Source of the DNA: Tolypeutes matacus
Lineage: Eukaryota > Chordata > Mammalia > Cingulata > Chlamyphoridae
NCBI GenBank assembly: GCA_026826555.1
Contig: JAKSZT010000142.1
Span: 2,667,298 to 2,731,297, forward strand
DNA length: 64,000 nt
Direction: 5' to 3'
Part shown: one piece after another, positions 37,240-48,539 of the stretch
Layout of the letters: every line of letters starts with the position of its first letter
How positions within the stretch are numbered: the first letter of the stretch is position 1
Notes under the pieces: generated by a model
Seen by the model: the letters and a program-made list of their open reading frames with translations, nothing else
Databases searched by the model: none
What the model was told of the DNA's origin: nothing
Position numbers and translations under genes: made by a program

Positions 37240-39270
37240 ATTCATTGTGTGGCGATTGTGGGATGGGGAGCTCCAGGACACATGCTTTCCAAAAAGACAC
37301 TGGAAGAACATACAGAAGAAATTGTCACTGTATATAAAAGATAGCACATCTTACAAGGATGAAAGACACAATACAAAAAATATTTTTTCACTTTTTTATT
37401 TTTTATTTTTGTTTTTTATTTATTGTTTTGGCTTTGTTTGGGGGAAGGTTTTGAATTGTAGAAGATTCACGACTGTGACAGGGGGGGATCACTGGTGCAG
37501 GGAGTTCATCGTGTGGTGATGTGTGGCAAGGGGTGCACCTGGGGCATGCCTCTATGGAGTATGAATGTGTTCAAGTCGTCATGGGGTATTGTCTCAGTGG
37601 GTGGATACCCACACAATAGTAGAAAGAATATTGAATTCCCCTCCTGGGGATTCTCTAATTGAGTGGCAAGAATCCCTTGAGTACATGTGCAGTGCCTAGT
37701 GAAGGAGGACAGACCAATACACCAGGTCCTTGATATTAATACATGTATTTATAAAGCTTTAGTTGTGAAATTGAAACTTAGCCTTGTATTATATACTTCC
37801 TAAGAGCTACCTCCTGAAAACAACATTATTGCTCAAATGTGACCTCTCTTTAAGTCAAACCCAGCATATATACTCACTGCCTTCCCCACAGCATGAGACA
37901 TGACTCTCAGGGATAAGCTTCCCTGGCTCTGAAAGATTATTACCAAACACCAACTAGTGATGAATTTGGAAAAAGACCTTGAATAGCAGGAGGACATATT
38001 ATGGCTAAGAGATTTCAAAGTGAGTCAGCAGGTCATTGCAGAGGTTACATTTATTTTTATTTATTTATTTTTTTAAGATTTTTTTTTTAATTTATTTATT
38101 CATTTATCCCCCCCCCCCCTTGCTGCTTGTGCTCGCTGGGTCAGCTAACCACGCCGTGCGGGCGGGCTTGCCTTCACCAGGAGGCCCCGGGAACCGAACC
38201 TGGGGCCTCCCATATGGTAAACGGGAGCCCTACTGATTGAGTCACAGCCGCTTCCCCAGAGGTTACATTTATACACATCTCAGGAGGATCTCACTGAATG
38301 CTGCAGTAACAGTGCCTCAAGCAGGGGGCTCCTGAGAGCTCTAGAGACATCTGGATACTATACGCAGGGCAGACAACTTCAGGAATTTGGCATCCAGTCA
38401 GTGGGCTTACCATGGAATACAGTATAACCTAGCCCTTCAATGTATTGGAGTTGGACTCATTTATAAATTTTATAAGCATGGTTCTTTTTCCCCTTTTATT
38501 TGAAACCATAATTACCACTATAACCATTAAAAACTGTGTCCCAGAGACTTAAATCTTCCAGCTGTTCACATGCCTGTTGAGCCTCGAATCTCAGCAGAGA
38601 TGCAGCCAGCACCTGCTTTCCTGTTCATAGGACTCTTCCAAGACAATTAACAAAAAGATGATGATGGATAATGCCTATCCAAAAAAACAGAGAGTATCTA
38701 CCACAGCTAGCAAGACAGTTCCACCTGTCAACCCCATGGTATCTAAGTCCCCTCTCAATCAGAAGTAGGGTGGACATCACCATTCCAAATTCCTCAAGTT
38801 TGAAGAATGAACAAACATAAAGGGGGAATGCAAGTATGGTCTAAAGTTGACTTATTATTCTATGTATGGAAGAACTTGTAATATTGATATAAAGGCAGTG
38901 GTCACTAAAGGTTCTTAGTGGAGGGAGAGGGAAGAATAGATGAAACATGGGGCATCTTGGAGACATTAGAATTGTCCTGCATGACATTGCAATGACAGAT
39001 ATAGGCCATTATACAATTGTCAAAACCTATATAATTGTGTGGTGTAAAGTATAAACCATACAGTAAAATATAGACCATGGTAAGTAGCAATGCTTCAGTA
39101 TGTGTTCATCAATTGTAACAAATATACTACACTAATGTAAAATGTTATTAATAAGTAAAAGTGTGGGAATGGGAGGGGGTTGGGTATATGGGAATCCCCT
39201 ATATTTTTTATGTAACATTTATGTAATCCTAAACTTCTTTAAAATAAAAAATAAAAATAAAAAACAGGCA
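37240..39270 (+). mobile_element. Long L1-type 3' UTR with poly(A) tail
   Basis: Its last 0.5 kb matches 6225-6720 and 49290-49805, and its 37940-38030 part matches 49023-49133 in reverse. The tail is AAAATAAAAAATAAAAATAA. The similar 3' end at 53200-53510 directly follows L1 ORF2 and 3' UTR, which ties the family to L1. The 5' limit (about 37240) is uncertain. A SINE is inserted at 38055-38256. Confidence 0.65.
38055..38256 (-). mobile_element. tRNA-derived SINE (DAS-SINE-like), young-looking
   Basis: Nearly identical to the copy at 2967-3147, with a B box GGTTCGGTTCC on the minus strand and a C-run of 12-13 bases near 38108 (7 in the other copy). A perfect 16-base duplication CAGAGGTTACATTTAT is at 38039-38054 and 38257-38272. 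Confidence 0.93.
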
Positions 39271-40071
39271 AGAGCTGTCTGAAACAAATATTTTGACACT
39301 TTAGAGGCCAGAAGAACACTGTACAGTATCCATAGAAAAGCAAGATGAAGGAGCAGAAAAATTATGGTAAGAACAGTAAATTCCTTTCTACATGCAGTGG
39401 CTACTGGTGCCCATTGTCCATTCTTGTACAGGGGTACCTTGGGTTCCATTCTCTGGGTAGCTCACTGGTATAAAAAAGTACATAAAAATTCTCTTCCTCC
39501 AAACCAGGACTTCCTCAGTTGGCTGAATGACTCCTTTTCCAGGGGGGCAGGATGAGGAAGCTGAGCTTTGTGGGGCCATCAGAGAAGCTAATGGCACTCT
39601 TCCTGATCCTCTCCTCAGGGCACTTTGGAATCAGTCTGTACAGCCTTCTGGAGTCCCTGGTCCTCTTTCTGTTGAGAAAGATTGACTTGGGAAAGTCTTC
39701 ACTGGAATACCCCTCTTCCCAGAATTTGCCCTCCAGCCAAAAGCAGCATAGGAAACTATAAGGAGTGTAAGAAACTATAGAGGCAGACAGTCTTGGACAA
39801 AGGCCTCCCAGATTAAAACAATCAGGATAGGGAGGTCTGTTACCTGGGAAACAGAGGAGTCAATCAAACTCTTCTACTCAACTAACAAGCAAGGACCCAG
39901 AAAGATGGAAAATCCTACACATGGCACTCATTTTGGGCAGACTTACTGATAGGAAGGCTGAAATTCAAGAAAATCTGTCTGATCATCAGCTGGTTACAAC
40001 ACAAGAAAACACCTCTCAGAGAATAAATTCCAGAGTTCTACATTTTAAAATATTAAAATGTACAGTGTGCA

Positions 40072-40410
40072 AGGACCTGTCTAGCAGAGCCCACCAGCAG
40101 TGCAAAAAATTACTCTAAACACTGAGTTTGAGAGATGTGAGGGGGAGAACAGCTATCCTCCTTTGCTGAATCCCATCACTGTTTTTATTTTCTTTTCACA
40201 AAGCACAAGGTCAGTGTGTATGTGCAGGGGCTCAGAAAGTTTTGGACTGCACAGGAGATAATGGAGAGACAGAAAGTTCTAACTGAGTTACAGTGTAAAG
40301 TAAGAATGTCCCTACTGTTTTCAGCAGGAACTGGTAGCGTTGACTTCCCTGTGTGGGCAGGGGAGCTGGCCTCTAAACTGTTTATAAGAAAAGATCAGAA
40401 GAATCCCACA
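40072..40410 (-). repeat. 3' LTR of the minus-strand ERV
   Basis: On the minus strand it starts TGTGGGATTCTTCTGATC. It has GAAAATAAAAACAG, which supplies the poly(A) signal AATAAA. The end matching 46335-46360 is lost or altered, so the boundary at 40072 is approximate. It aligns along its length with 46358-46707. Confidence 0.8.
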
Positions 40411-40424
40411 TTTCCCCATTTCTT
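40411..40424 (-). promoter_or_regulatory. Polypurine tract of the ERV
   Basis: The minus strand reads AAGAAATGGGGAAA immediately before the TGTGGG start of the LTR, where plus-strand DNA synthesis is primed in retroviruses. It fixes the orientation and the LTR edge. Confidence 0.75.
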
Positions 40425-41140
40425 AAAATATTTACAGAGAAGCAAGGGTGGTGTTGAGACAAGGTTGCAGCAGATCCACAGGAATTTTTTGTTTGTTTGT
40501 TTAGCTGAGTGTGGGAATAAAACGGTGAAGGGAAAAGACTTTCCTTGGAAGGGATAGGGCAAGCTTGCCACTGCAAGACACCTCAATGATACTTGCTGGT
40601 CCCTAAGAGACTGCCTGTCTTGGATTGATCCTTCTTTGAGGAATTTTACCCATCTTTGACTAACCAGCCTTTTTTCTTTTGGGAGCTAGGCAAAGCAGAA
40701 TAGAAATTAAGTGATTTTTTTTTCATGACTTCCATACTCATCATGCAAAACAATGCTCCTTTTGTTGTATACATATGCAAGATCTGAAATTACATTTGGT
40801 AAATGTAAGGCAACCACTCTGCAGAGTAACACAGCATAAATATAAGGTTTATAGTTAACATGGAGTAGGGAAAAGTTGGGAAAATGGGGAGGTAAAAAGG
40901 GGATAAGAATTAAAGATGTTTGAGCCATAGACCTCTGAAACGTCTCTCTTCTGGAGACTCGGAGGCAGGGGGCAGGGATGAAGCTGTGGCCAAGGCGATG
41001 ATTTTTTGTTTAGAATGATGAGCTGCAGAACAGGCCTGGCAGATTAACCAAGAACTGATAATAAAACAAGAAGCATGCTTATTCCAATGAGAGATATTAT
41101 CCAGATTTGTATGTTTGGCTATGAAACTAATTTGAGGGAT

Positions 41141-41620
41141 TTAAGCACTGCAAATTATTATTAAGTGTTTGAACACGTTTTGCTGAGCAAGAAGTTGTAT
41201 TTGAGATAACTGATGTTCTAGACGTTGCTGGAAAGCCAGTACTTCTCCCTGTAAATGGGAGGAGAAGGCTTCTTGAAGGTGAATTTTAACTTGTTCCCAA
41301 GAAAGTAGGGAACTATTCCAAGGCAAGGGGGTGACACAAATTTTAACATGTCCCCAGTCACACTGCAAATCTTGTTTGGTAAGCAGAGCTTGCTGTTTTT
41401 TGTTTATTCAAAGAATAGTTTTGGTAAGAATATTATTATCCTTATGAGGTTGTGTTAACAGTTTGTTGGTAACATTGGTCATAAATTGATTTACAACATG
41501 AGCAGTTTGGACAGGTAATGTGAAGGCAACTGCCGCAGTGTTGGCAGTTGCAGCTATGATAATAGCTGAAATAATGAAAGTAATAAGCATACTAATTAAT
41601 CATTTAGGTCTAATAAGTGA
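41141..41620 (-). pseudogene. env: ERV envelope transmembrane-subunit remnant
   Basis: The minus strand has a hydrophobic alanine/isoleucine-rich run (IISAIIIAATANTAAVAF, 41590-41530) like a fusion-peptide region. Further on comes LQCDWGHVKICVTPLPWNSS (41370-41310), which resembles the disulfide-loop region and following segment of betaretrovirus-type TM proteins. An in-frame stop near 41408 separates the two. The membrane anchor is not clear. Sequence upstream goes directly into the integrase end, so the surface subunit is essentially deleted. It is non-functional. Confidence 0.75.
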
Positions 41621-41884
41621 AAGGGCTTTATTGAACTGAGCTATCCCTGAGGAGCCTTTCCAGGGACGAGATAAATTACCTGGGGGCTATCTTACCACAG
41701 TGAAATATTTAAGAAACTTGTTTTTAGGGGAGGGTGTTACCCCAGTGTGAGAGAGCACCTTGGTAGCCTTTTGGTCTAATTGTTTAAGATTTCTTCAAGC
41801 TACTCCCTGAGTTTGGATAGTGTTATGGCATGATAGTACCAGGAGTTCCTTTGTTCCTCCATCATTATCTTCTCCATCTGTGGT

Positions 41885-42030
41885 ATCAGGTTGAACAGGT
41901 GATCTTTACAGCTCATGGTATAGCTTTGATGGCAGCCACCTGGGGCCTGTTGGAGTAAGCACACAAGCATACCCTCTCCCCCATGTTATGAGGTCACAGG
42001 GTCCCTTCCAAGATCTATCTCCTAATTTCC
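41885..42030 (-). pseudogene. pol: ERV integrase C-terminal remnant
   Basis: The minus strand reads WGRGYACVLTPTGPRWLPS preceded by WKGPC and followed by KLYHEL and a stop. This has the tryptophan/glycine-rich form of the integrase C-terminal domain of ERV2-type pol. The stop is where pol is expected to end, overlapping env. Confidence 0.7.
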
Positions 42031-43017
42031 TTGTACAGAATTTTAGCTCATATTTGATGACTTTCTTGATGAAAGGAGAAATGTTTTCAGCTGCTGAGAG
42101 GCCATCTTTATCACAATTTTAAAAACTTAAAGTACATAGTGCTAGGGCTATTGTATATCTAGGGAGGCTTCCATACTACTTCTTTTTTTGTTTTATTGTT
42201 TTAGAGGTTATCATGTATTTTAAATATTTTTAGGGTTGAGTTAATCGGACTTTATTAGGGGTTATTTGGACACTAGTTTGAGTAAAAGAATTTTGAAGAT
42301 AGTTTATAGAGTTGTATTAAAAGTGCTTCTGAGAGCCTTGTAATAAGGATATAATCCATGTAATGATAAATACATGCTTGTGGGAAGATAGAATGAGTAG
42401 GATGTAAAGCTTGAAAAATATAATATTCACACACAGTGGGGCTATTCAGCATTCTTTGTGGCAGGACATTTTATTGATATTTAATTAATTAGTGAACTTT
42501 TGTTAATAATTGAAAGAATATAAAATAAGTGAAGGATTGTTTGTAAACAGGGGTTTAACTGTTACATCTCAATTTTTTACCATATGCATACATATATTTA
42601 CATGCTTACCAAATTGGGGGACACACTGATATATCTGGCTTATTTTTGGTAAGAGTCTTGGATAGTTACAAGATAAATGCTAATATGTACATTTAGTTTA
42701 ATAAGTTTATACTAATAATTAGAGAGAGACACAAGAATATCATAATCAATTAAAAGATTAAATTAGTATTGAACAGAGTTATAGAATGACAGATAAATAG
42801 AACAGTTTTATATACAAACTCACAAACATCTAGTTTTTGGTTGGGAAGTTTTGAATTAGTAGCTGATACTAGAGTTTTGGTTGAAAACACTTGTGTAGAG
42901 CACTTTCTTTTAGGATGGGACTTTAATTGGCTTGACTAGGGATTATCTTTTTTTTTTTTTTCACTGTGTTCATAATTAATGAACTTAATATTATAGATGT
43001 AAACTTGTGAGTACTGT

Positions 43018-43172
43018 GTTAGTTCCTGAGGAAGTGGCTAGCCTCCTCAAGAAGGAACACAACACTTTCTGGGCAGTACATTCCAAGGTTTATGTATTAG
43101 TCCCTGAGAAAGTGGCCAGCTTTTCCAGGAAGGAACACAACACCTTTTGGAATGCAATTTATCTGTTTTTAT
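43018..43172 (+). repeat. 78-bp imperfect tandem repeat, two units
   Basis: AGTTCCTGAG at 43021 and AGTCCCTGAG at 43099 begin two units about 78 bases long, each containing GAAGTGGCTAGC- and GGAACACAACAC-type segments. The 78-base period is a multiple of three. It lies inside the ERV interior. Confidence 0.8.
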
Positions 43173-43324
43173 TTGTTACAAAACATTCCTGATGTGCTTA
43201 CTGTTTTAGTTCTCACTATTTTCCTTGAAATATGGAAAGTGTTGACTAGCAAGACATTGGTTTGCTAATTAACAAAGTTTCCTGTATGATGTTTCATTTT
43301 TAGGTTTGAACAAAACCCACTAAA

Positions 43325-43376
43325 TTATTATTATTATTACTATTATTATTATTATTACTATTATTATTATTATTAA
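43325..43376 (+). repeat. (ATT)n microsatellite
   Basis: About 17 ATT/ATTATTACT units. Confidence 0.95.
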
Positions 43377-43939
43377 TACACTTGGTTTCAGGATTGTTTA
43401 AATTTAAAACATGAGATTTATATATATATTTAATAATATATATTTATGTGTGATTTACAAGTTATTAAATTACTTATGTACATAATGTATTGTAAGTATT
43501 TAAGTATTTTATATATAAATTATAATTACAGTAGATTATATAACAATAAACAACAATAAGACTTTTAACTAGCAGACATCCAATGAATAAATTTTTATTT
43601 CTTATGGGTTTAAGATTACTAATTAGTGAGGTTATATAGGTTAGTAGTATTATTAAAATGACTTCATTTTCCCTATTTTGTATAGTTTGAGGCATAGGCA
43701 AGAACAAATTATTATTTCTTATTTGGGCTGTGGGGCAGCACATTAGCTTATAATTTTAATATTTACATTGTTTCTGTTGTTAGCATTTAACTGGAACTGC
43801 GGCTGCAACTCCCAGTGCAGGATTTAAACTTAGTTTATTGTTTTTTCTTATAAGAAGGGGAATGTGGGCTGGTTTCACTTGTTTAAGGAGATATTAAAGA
43901 AAGCTTTAGCAAGTTTCAAAACCAAGTGATAGTGATATA

Positions 43940-44170
43940 ACTGGATATTAATTTTTTGCAACAAACTAGTAATATTTGGGACTGCTGCATACTGCTGTGG
44001 TGTTATTTTTATTTACCATAATTTATTGTTATGCACTACTTCTGGCAGCCACTAATGGCTGTTTTCTTTTTGCAACTATAGAGCTGCTTCTTTAGCAGAG
44101 GTGGGGTAAATTAGAAGAATATGAGTTAAAGCATCTGCCTTTTGATTTTTAGGTGGAGAGGTTGTTTTTG
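43940..44170 (-). pseudogene. pol: ERV RNase H / integrase junction remnant
   Basis: The minus strand reads PKNQKADALTHILLIYP and then SAKEAAL, a stop, and QKENSH. This resembles the end of RNase H and the start of the integrase zinc-binding domain. Several stops interrupt it. The call rests on short motifs only. Confidence 0.45.
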
Positions 44171-45366
44171 TGACACATTATTATTATTTTTTAAATAATT
44201 AAAATTATGATTAATAACATTATACTTTTATCTAATATGCTGAAACATTTTTAAATTTTTAAGAATTTTATGTACTTTTAAAGTATTTATATGAACTTTT
44301 ACTTGTACAACTTTATTTAACAGAGGGCTAAAGTATATTTTTTAACTTTATAACAATTTTAAACACTTTTTATTTAAATTATAATATATTAAATAAACTC
44401 AACTATTTTATTACTTTATTTTTTTAAGGTAAAACAACAGATCTTTTTGCAATTGTTTGAAATAAAAAGCTGTTTTTCAAGATTTGACTTTGAGAGAGCA
44501 TATTTGAACTAGGTTTTTTAAAAAAGTGATAAGACTTCTTTCTTCAAGGAAACAATAAGGTTAAAGTACAAGACTCTATTTTGATAAAATAGGCTTTCTT
44601 TTTTTTATACTGATTTTTCAGGAGAAAATCTCTACATAAACTTTTACTAAAACAGACTAATGACTTGAGAAACTTTGAGAAAATAAAATTTTAACTTTGT
44701 ATCACTATGTTATTTTGATATAAGGCTTTTAAAACTTTATAGATAGACCTATCAAATTTTATATAACTTTGATCACAAAAATTCCTTTTCCACTCACCTT
44801 CTGCACTTTCTGTATTCATTCAGGTTTTGTCCCACATTTTACTCTGTCTTAATAGCTAGTCATTTTATCTTACGACAAAGTTATTTTCCTTTTCTTTAAT
44901 AATAAAAGCACATTCTATATACCTTCTATACATAAGTTGCTAAAATGATTTTTGAAACTCTTTCCAAGCAAACCTCTTACAACATATAATTCCTATCAAC
45001 ACTAAAAAAAATTGTCAGAATAATAATTTAATTTGGTTGTAACTATTTTTACTATTTCAAATTATTATTTATGCTTATTTATTAATAAAGTGCTTTTTAA
45101 ATTTTTGGCCACTTGAATAGAGCTCTTTTAATAATTTTCATTTATCAATTTAATATTACCATCCAGAGGTATTAAAATATTCACTGACATTGAACAGACA
45201 AATACAAAATGAGTTACAACACATCAATAGAAACATACATCTTTGATTACACTGCTTTTGAGAATTTTTCTGGAAATTGTTTTGCCAAGTTTCCCTACTC
45301 TTCCAGTGATTTAATTCTATTAGCCCCATCAACCCACAGCCTTATCATCATATAGGCAGTAGGAGA

Positions 45367-45866
45367 TGTGGCAGTTTGATGTAATTATGAATTCTAAAAA
45401 TATAATTGAATCATGCTTATAAACTGATCTGTTAATCTGGGCATAATTAAGTTAGGATTAGGGTGTTGAGCCCCACCCCTTGGTGGGTGGGGAATTGAAT
45501 ATAAAAGGCAAGGCAAAGGACAGGTGAAGCAGTCTTCTGAGAAGCAGTTTTAATGTTGGAAAGAAGGCCCCAGGAGAAGAGAAGCAAGCCGTTCACCTGA
45601 TCGTCTACAGCTGACCTTGTGGAGGAAACAGGAGCTAAGCCCAGAGAGAAATGCAGCCCCGGGAAGAGAGGAACCCCAGAAGCCTGAACCCTGGCAAACG
45701 CCGGCAACTCTCTTGCTCTAACACGTGGCAGTGGACTGTGGTGAGAGAAGAAACTTAACACTTTATGGCCTGGTATCTGTGGACTTCTACCCCAAATAAA
45801 TACCCTTTATAAAAACCAACCCAGTTTTGGTATTTTATATTAGCACCCCTTTGGCTGACTAATACA
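45367..45866 (+). mobile_element. Solo LTR, ERVL-MaLR type, inside the ERV
   Basis: It starts TGTGGCAGTTTGATG, has ACCCCAAATAAATACCC near its 3' end and terminates GGCTGACTAATACA. Flanking 5-mers GGAGA (45362-45366) and GGAGG (45867-45871) differ at one base. Removing it rejoins GCAGTAGGA with GGTTTGTAAAG, which is exactly contiguous (reversed) in the second ERV near 63530. Confidence 0.9.
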
Positions 45867-45871
45867 GGAGG

Positions 45872-46150
45872 TTTGTAAAGTTGCTGCTTGAATGTTTTCC
45901 TTATCTTAGTTAACTCTTTGGCAGAATGTTTTCTTATAAGCATAATTTCACTGACAAGGGCCTTATTTAGCACTTCTGCTTGTGCTGGACATTGTATTTG
46001 TGATTTAATCTTTCCTCGCTCAGGTGGTTCAACATGATTTTCCTCTGTTACTAGAGAGGAAGTTGAAAAGATGTTTCTTCCTTTTTTAGGGGGGGCGGAT
46101 ATAGGGTTTTTATCTGGGAGCTCCTCTGAGGGAACCATGGGACAAGACAT
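45872..46150 (-). other. ERV leader-proximal open stretch, unidentified
   Basis: The minus strand is open from an ATG at about 46138 (MVPSEELPDKNPISAPPKKG) to the MaLR insertion. It is rich in proline and lysine (HVEPPERGKIKSQ, LTKIRKTFKQQLYKPP). It follows the splice donor, where gag would begin, but I do not recognise gag. It may be the remains of another coding region brought here by deletion. Confidence 0.35.
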
Positions 46151-46242
46151 ATATAGTCTCGTTCAAAGAAGATTTAGAAAATTTCCCTTCACTGAATCTA
46201 GACACGTAGGCAACTATCCCGAGTGGGCACTGCTGTTCCCTT

Positions 46243-46247
46243 ACCTT
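46243..46247 (-). promoter_or_regulatory. Candidate major splice donor of the ERV
   Basis: The minus strand reads CCCAAGGTAAGGG, about 70 bases after the primer-binding site, the normal position of a retroviral 5' splice donor. Confidence 0.5.
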
Positions 46248-46314
46248 GGGATGATGAGTTATCTGGATAAATTTCGTCCCTTTGACATGCCGATTGTGCT
46301 GCCTGTCCGTCTGA

Positions 46315-46332
46315 ATCACTTCAGGGTCACCA
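46315..46332 (-). promoter_or_regulatory. ERV primer-binding site, tRNA-Trp-like
   Basis: Two bases after the LTR end the minus strand reads TGGTGACCCTGAAGTGAT. It differs at two positions from the complement of the 3' end of tRNA-Trp as I recall it (TGGTGACCCCGACGTGAT). It is not the lysine type used by most ERV2 elements. Confidence 0.6.
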
Positions 46333-46334
46333 CT

Positions 46335-46707
46335 TGCAGGAATCCGTCCTGCAGTCTTGCAGGTATCTGTCCAGCAAACCCTGCAGCAGCACAAATAATT
46401 ACTCTGAAAACTAAGGTTGAGAGGTGTGAGGCGAGAGCAGCTAAAGAAGTTATCTTCCTTTGCTGACTCCCATCACAATTTTTCTTTTCTTTTCAGAAAG
46501 CACAAGGTCAGCGTGTATGTGCAGGTGCTCAGAAAGTTTTCGGCTGCGCAGGAGATAATGGAGAGTCAGAAAGCTCTAACTAAAAAACAGTGTAAAGTAG
46601 GAATGTCCTTACTATTTCAAGCAGGAACTGATAAGGTTGACTTCCCTGTGTGGGCAGGGGAGCTAGACTCTAAACTGTTTAGAAGTAAAGATCAGAAGAA
46701 TTCCACA
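46335..46707 (-). repeat. 5' LTR of the minus-strand ERV
   Basis: On the minus strand it starts TGTGGAATTCTTCTGATC and ends GGACGGATTCCTGCA, immediately before the AG spacer and primer-binding site. It aligns with the LTR at 40072-40410. An open frame on the plus strand that runs from here into the L1 is accidental. Confidence 0.82.
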
Positions 46708-48387
46708 GAAGACAAACAAAGAAACAAGAAATGGTGGTCCATCCAAAGCAAGAGAATAAAAATACAGAAAACACCAAAACAGAACACTAGAATGGACATA
46801 CTAAACAAAGCCTTGAAAAATGATCTTAAAAACAATCAAGTAGATGAAGAAAAATACAGAGAAAAAATTAAAAGATATCAGGAAAAATTGAATGAGAAAT
46901 ATGAGACTCTTAATAAAGAGATAGAAAATTTAAAATGGAATCAAGAAGAACTACTGGAGTTGAAGACCATAACTATCTCGAAGTCATAACACTTGAAATG
47001 AGTCCAGCTAAGGAGCAGAGAAAAAAGGAATTATGATTTAAAAAAAATAGTTTAAGAAACCTCTGGGATCACAATCAAGTATACTAAAATATGCATTAAG
47101 GGAGCCTGAGATGTAGAAGAGAGAGAGAAAGGGGCAGAAGGAATATTAAAAAAAATAATGATAGGAACTTCACAAATTTAGCAAAAAATATGAATATGCA
47201 CATCCAAGAAACCCAAAGTTCATTATACAAGACAAACAGAAGAAAATACACCCCATCATATGTTGATTACACTATCATACTATCAAATACAAATGACAAG
47301 GAAAAAGTTATGAAAGCTGCAATAAAAAAGCAACATACAAGGGAGTCACAATTAGATTGAGTGCCAGTTCTACTCAGACCCATGGAGTCAAGAAGGCAAA
47401 TAGTTGAAAGGCTTAATGTGATGAAAGAAAACTGTCAATCAGGAGTTTTATATCCAACAATACTTCAATTCAGAAATGAAGGAGAATTAAGACATTGTCA
47501 GAGAAGCAAAAGATGAGGGAGTTCATCGATGCTAGACCTGCCAGATAAGCAATGCTAAAGGGAATTCTTCAAACTGAAGAAAAAGGACACCAGACCATGG
47601 TTCAATGTGGCATAGGTAAAGGTAATCATTTGGGTAATTATAAATACCTGTATTATTGTATTTATTGTATGTATTGTTTAGTATGTAAGTCTGTTTCTCC
47701 TACAGGTCCTAAAATGCAAATGCATTAAGAGTAGAAATAACTCTATAGTTTTGGACATGTAATGAAGAAAGATATAAGTGGCAAAAAGTTAAAAAAAAAA
47801 TGAGGGGTCAACAGAAGTGTTAAAGTAAAATATATGTGTATGCTATTGAAGTCAACTTGCTATTAAACCAAATGTGAATGTTATATATTTAGGATGTTAA
47901 ATTTTAACCCCATCGTAACTGCAAGGAAAATGGATGAAAAATACATCCAGGTAGAAATTAGAAATTTTGGTACACACAAAAATATAATTAAGCATAAAAG
48001 TATGTATTATTGGACAGGAGGGACAAAAAAGATATGACATACAAAGGCTAAATAACAAATTAGCAGAAGAAAGGTCTGCATTATCAATAGTAACCTTACA
48101 TATAAATGGATTAATCTCTCCATTCACAAGGCAGATATTGACAGATTGGAAAAAAAGCATGACCCAACTATTTGTTTTCTGCAGGAGACTCACCTTGATT
48201 CAAAGATACAAGTAGGATGAAATTAAAAGGATAGAAAAAATATACCATGCAAGTAGTAACAAAAGAGAGCAGGGGTAGTTATACTATTATCTGATAAAAT
48301 AGCCTTTAAGTAAAAAACATTTATAAAGGACAAAAAATTCTTTATAAATTGAAAAAGGGGACAATTCAAACAGAAGATATAGGAATT

Positions 48388-48411
48388 ATATATATATATA
48401 TATATATATAC
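48388..48411. repeat. (TA)n microsatellite
   Basis: About 12 TA units within the L1 endonuclease-region remnant. Confidence 0.9.
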
Positions 48412-48539
48412 ACTTAACAGCAAAGCCCCAAAATATATGAAGCACAAAATGACAAATGTGAAGAGCAAAATTGACTATTTTACATTAACAGCATAAGACT
48501 TTAATACACCACTTTCAATAAGGAATAAAACACCTGGTA

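Larger units (their letters stand above)
42100..45366 (-). other. AT-rich interior of the ERV, decayed
   Basis: About 3.3 kb, very rich in A and T and full of stops in every frame. It lies between the leader region and the recognisable integrase end, so it should be pol. Only the small piece at 43940-44170 is recognisable. The part 44899-45366 matches 63530-64000 in reverse, so the AT-rich character belongs to the family, not only to decay of this copy. Confidence 0.6.
40072..46707 (-). mobile_element. Endogenous retrovirus, ERV2-like interior, defective
   Basis: A minus-strand provirus with two LTRs about 80-85% alike (46335-46707 and 40072-40410), a primer-binding site, a splice donor, pol and env remnants in the right order, and a polypurine tract directly before the 3' LTR. 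Gag, protease and most of the reverse transcriptase are not recognisable, and almost all of the env surface subunit is missing. A MaLR LTR interrupts it at 45367-45866. It is inserted in the plus-strand L1. No 6-base target duplication could be recognised, and the outer end of the low-coordinate LTR looks eroded. Confidence 0.82.

Noticed and set aside
43325..43376. CRISPR-like or other functional repeat array
   Set aside because: It is a simple ATT microsatellite without spacers; the (TA)n tracts at 48388 and 53270 are likewise simple repeats.
42100..45300. APOBEC-type G-to-A hypermutation as the cause of the AT-rich ERV interior
   Set aside because: The second ERV copy shares much of the same AT-rich text, so it cannot be copy-specific editing; an ancestral event cannot be tested here.
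45447..45761. Minus-strand open frame of 104 codons
   Set aside because: It lies antisense within the MaLR LTR and has no protein similarity.
46417..46989. Plus-strand open frame of 190 codons
   Set aside because: It begins inside the ERV LTR (antisense) and runs into the older L1. It is an accidental join of two repeats, not a gene.
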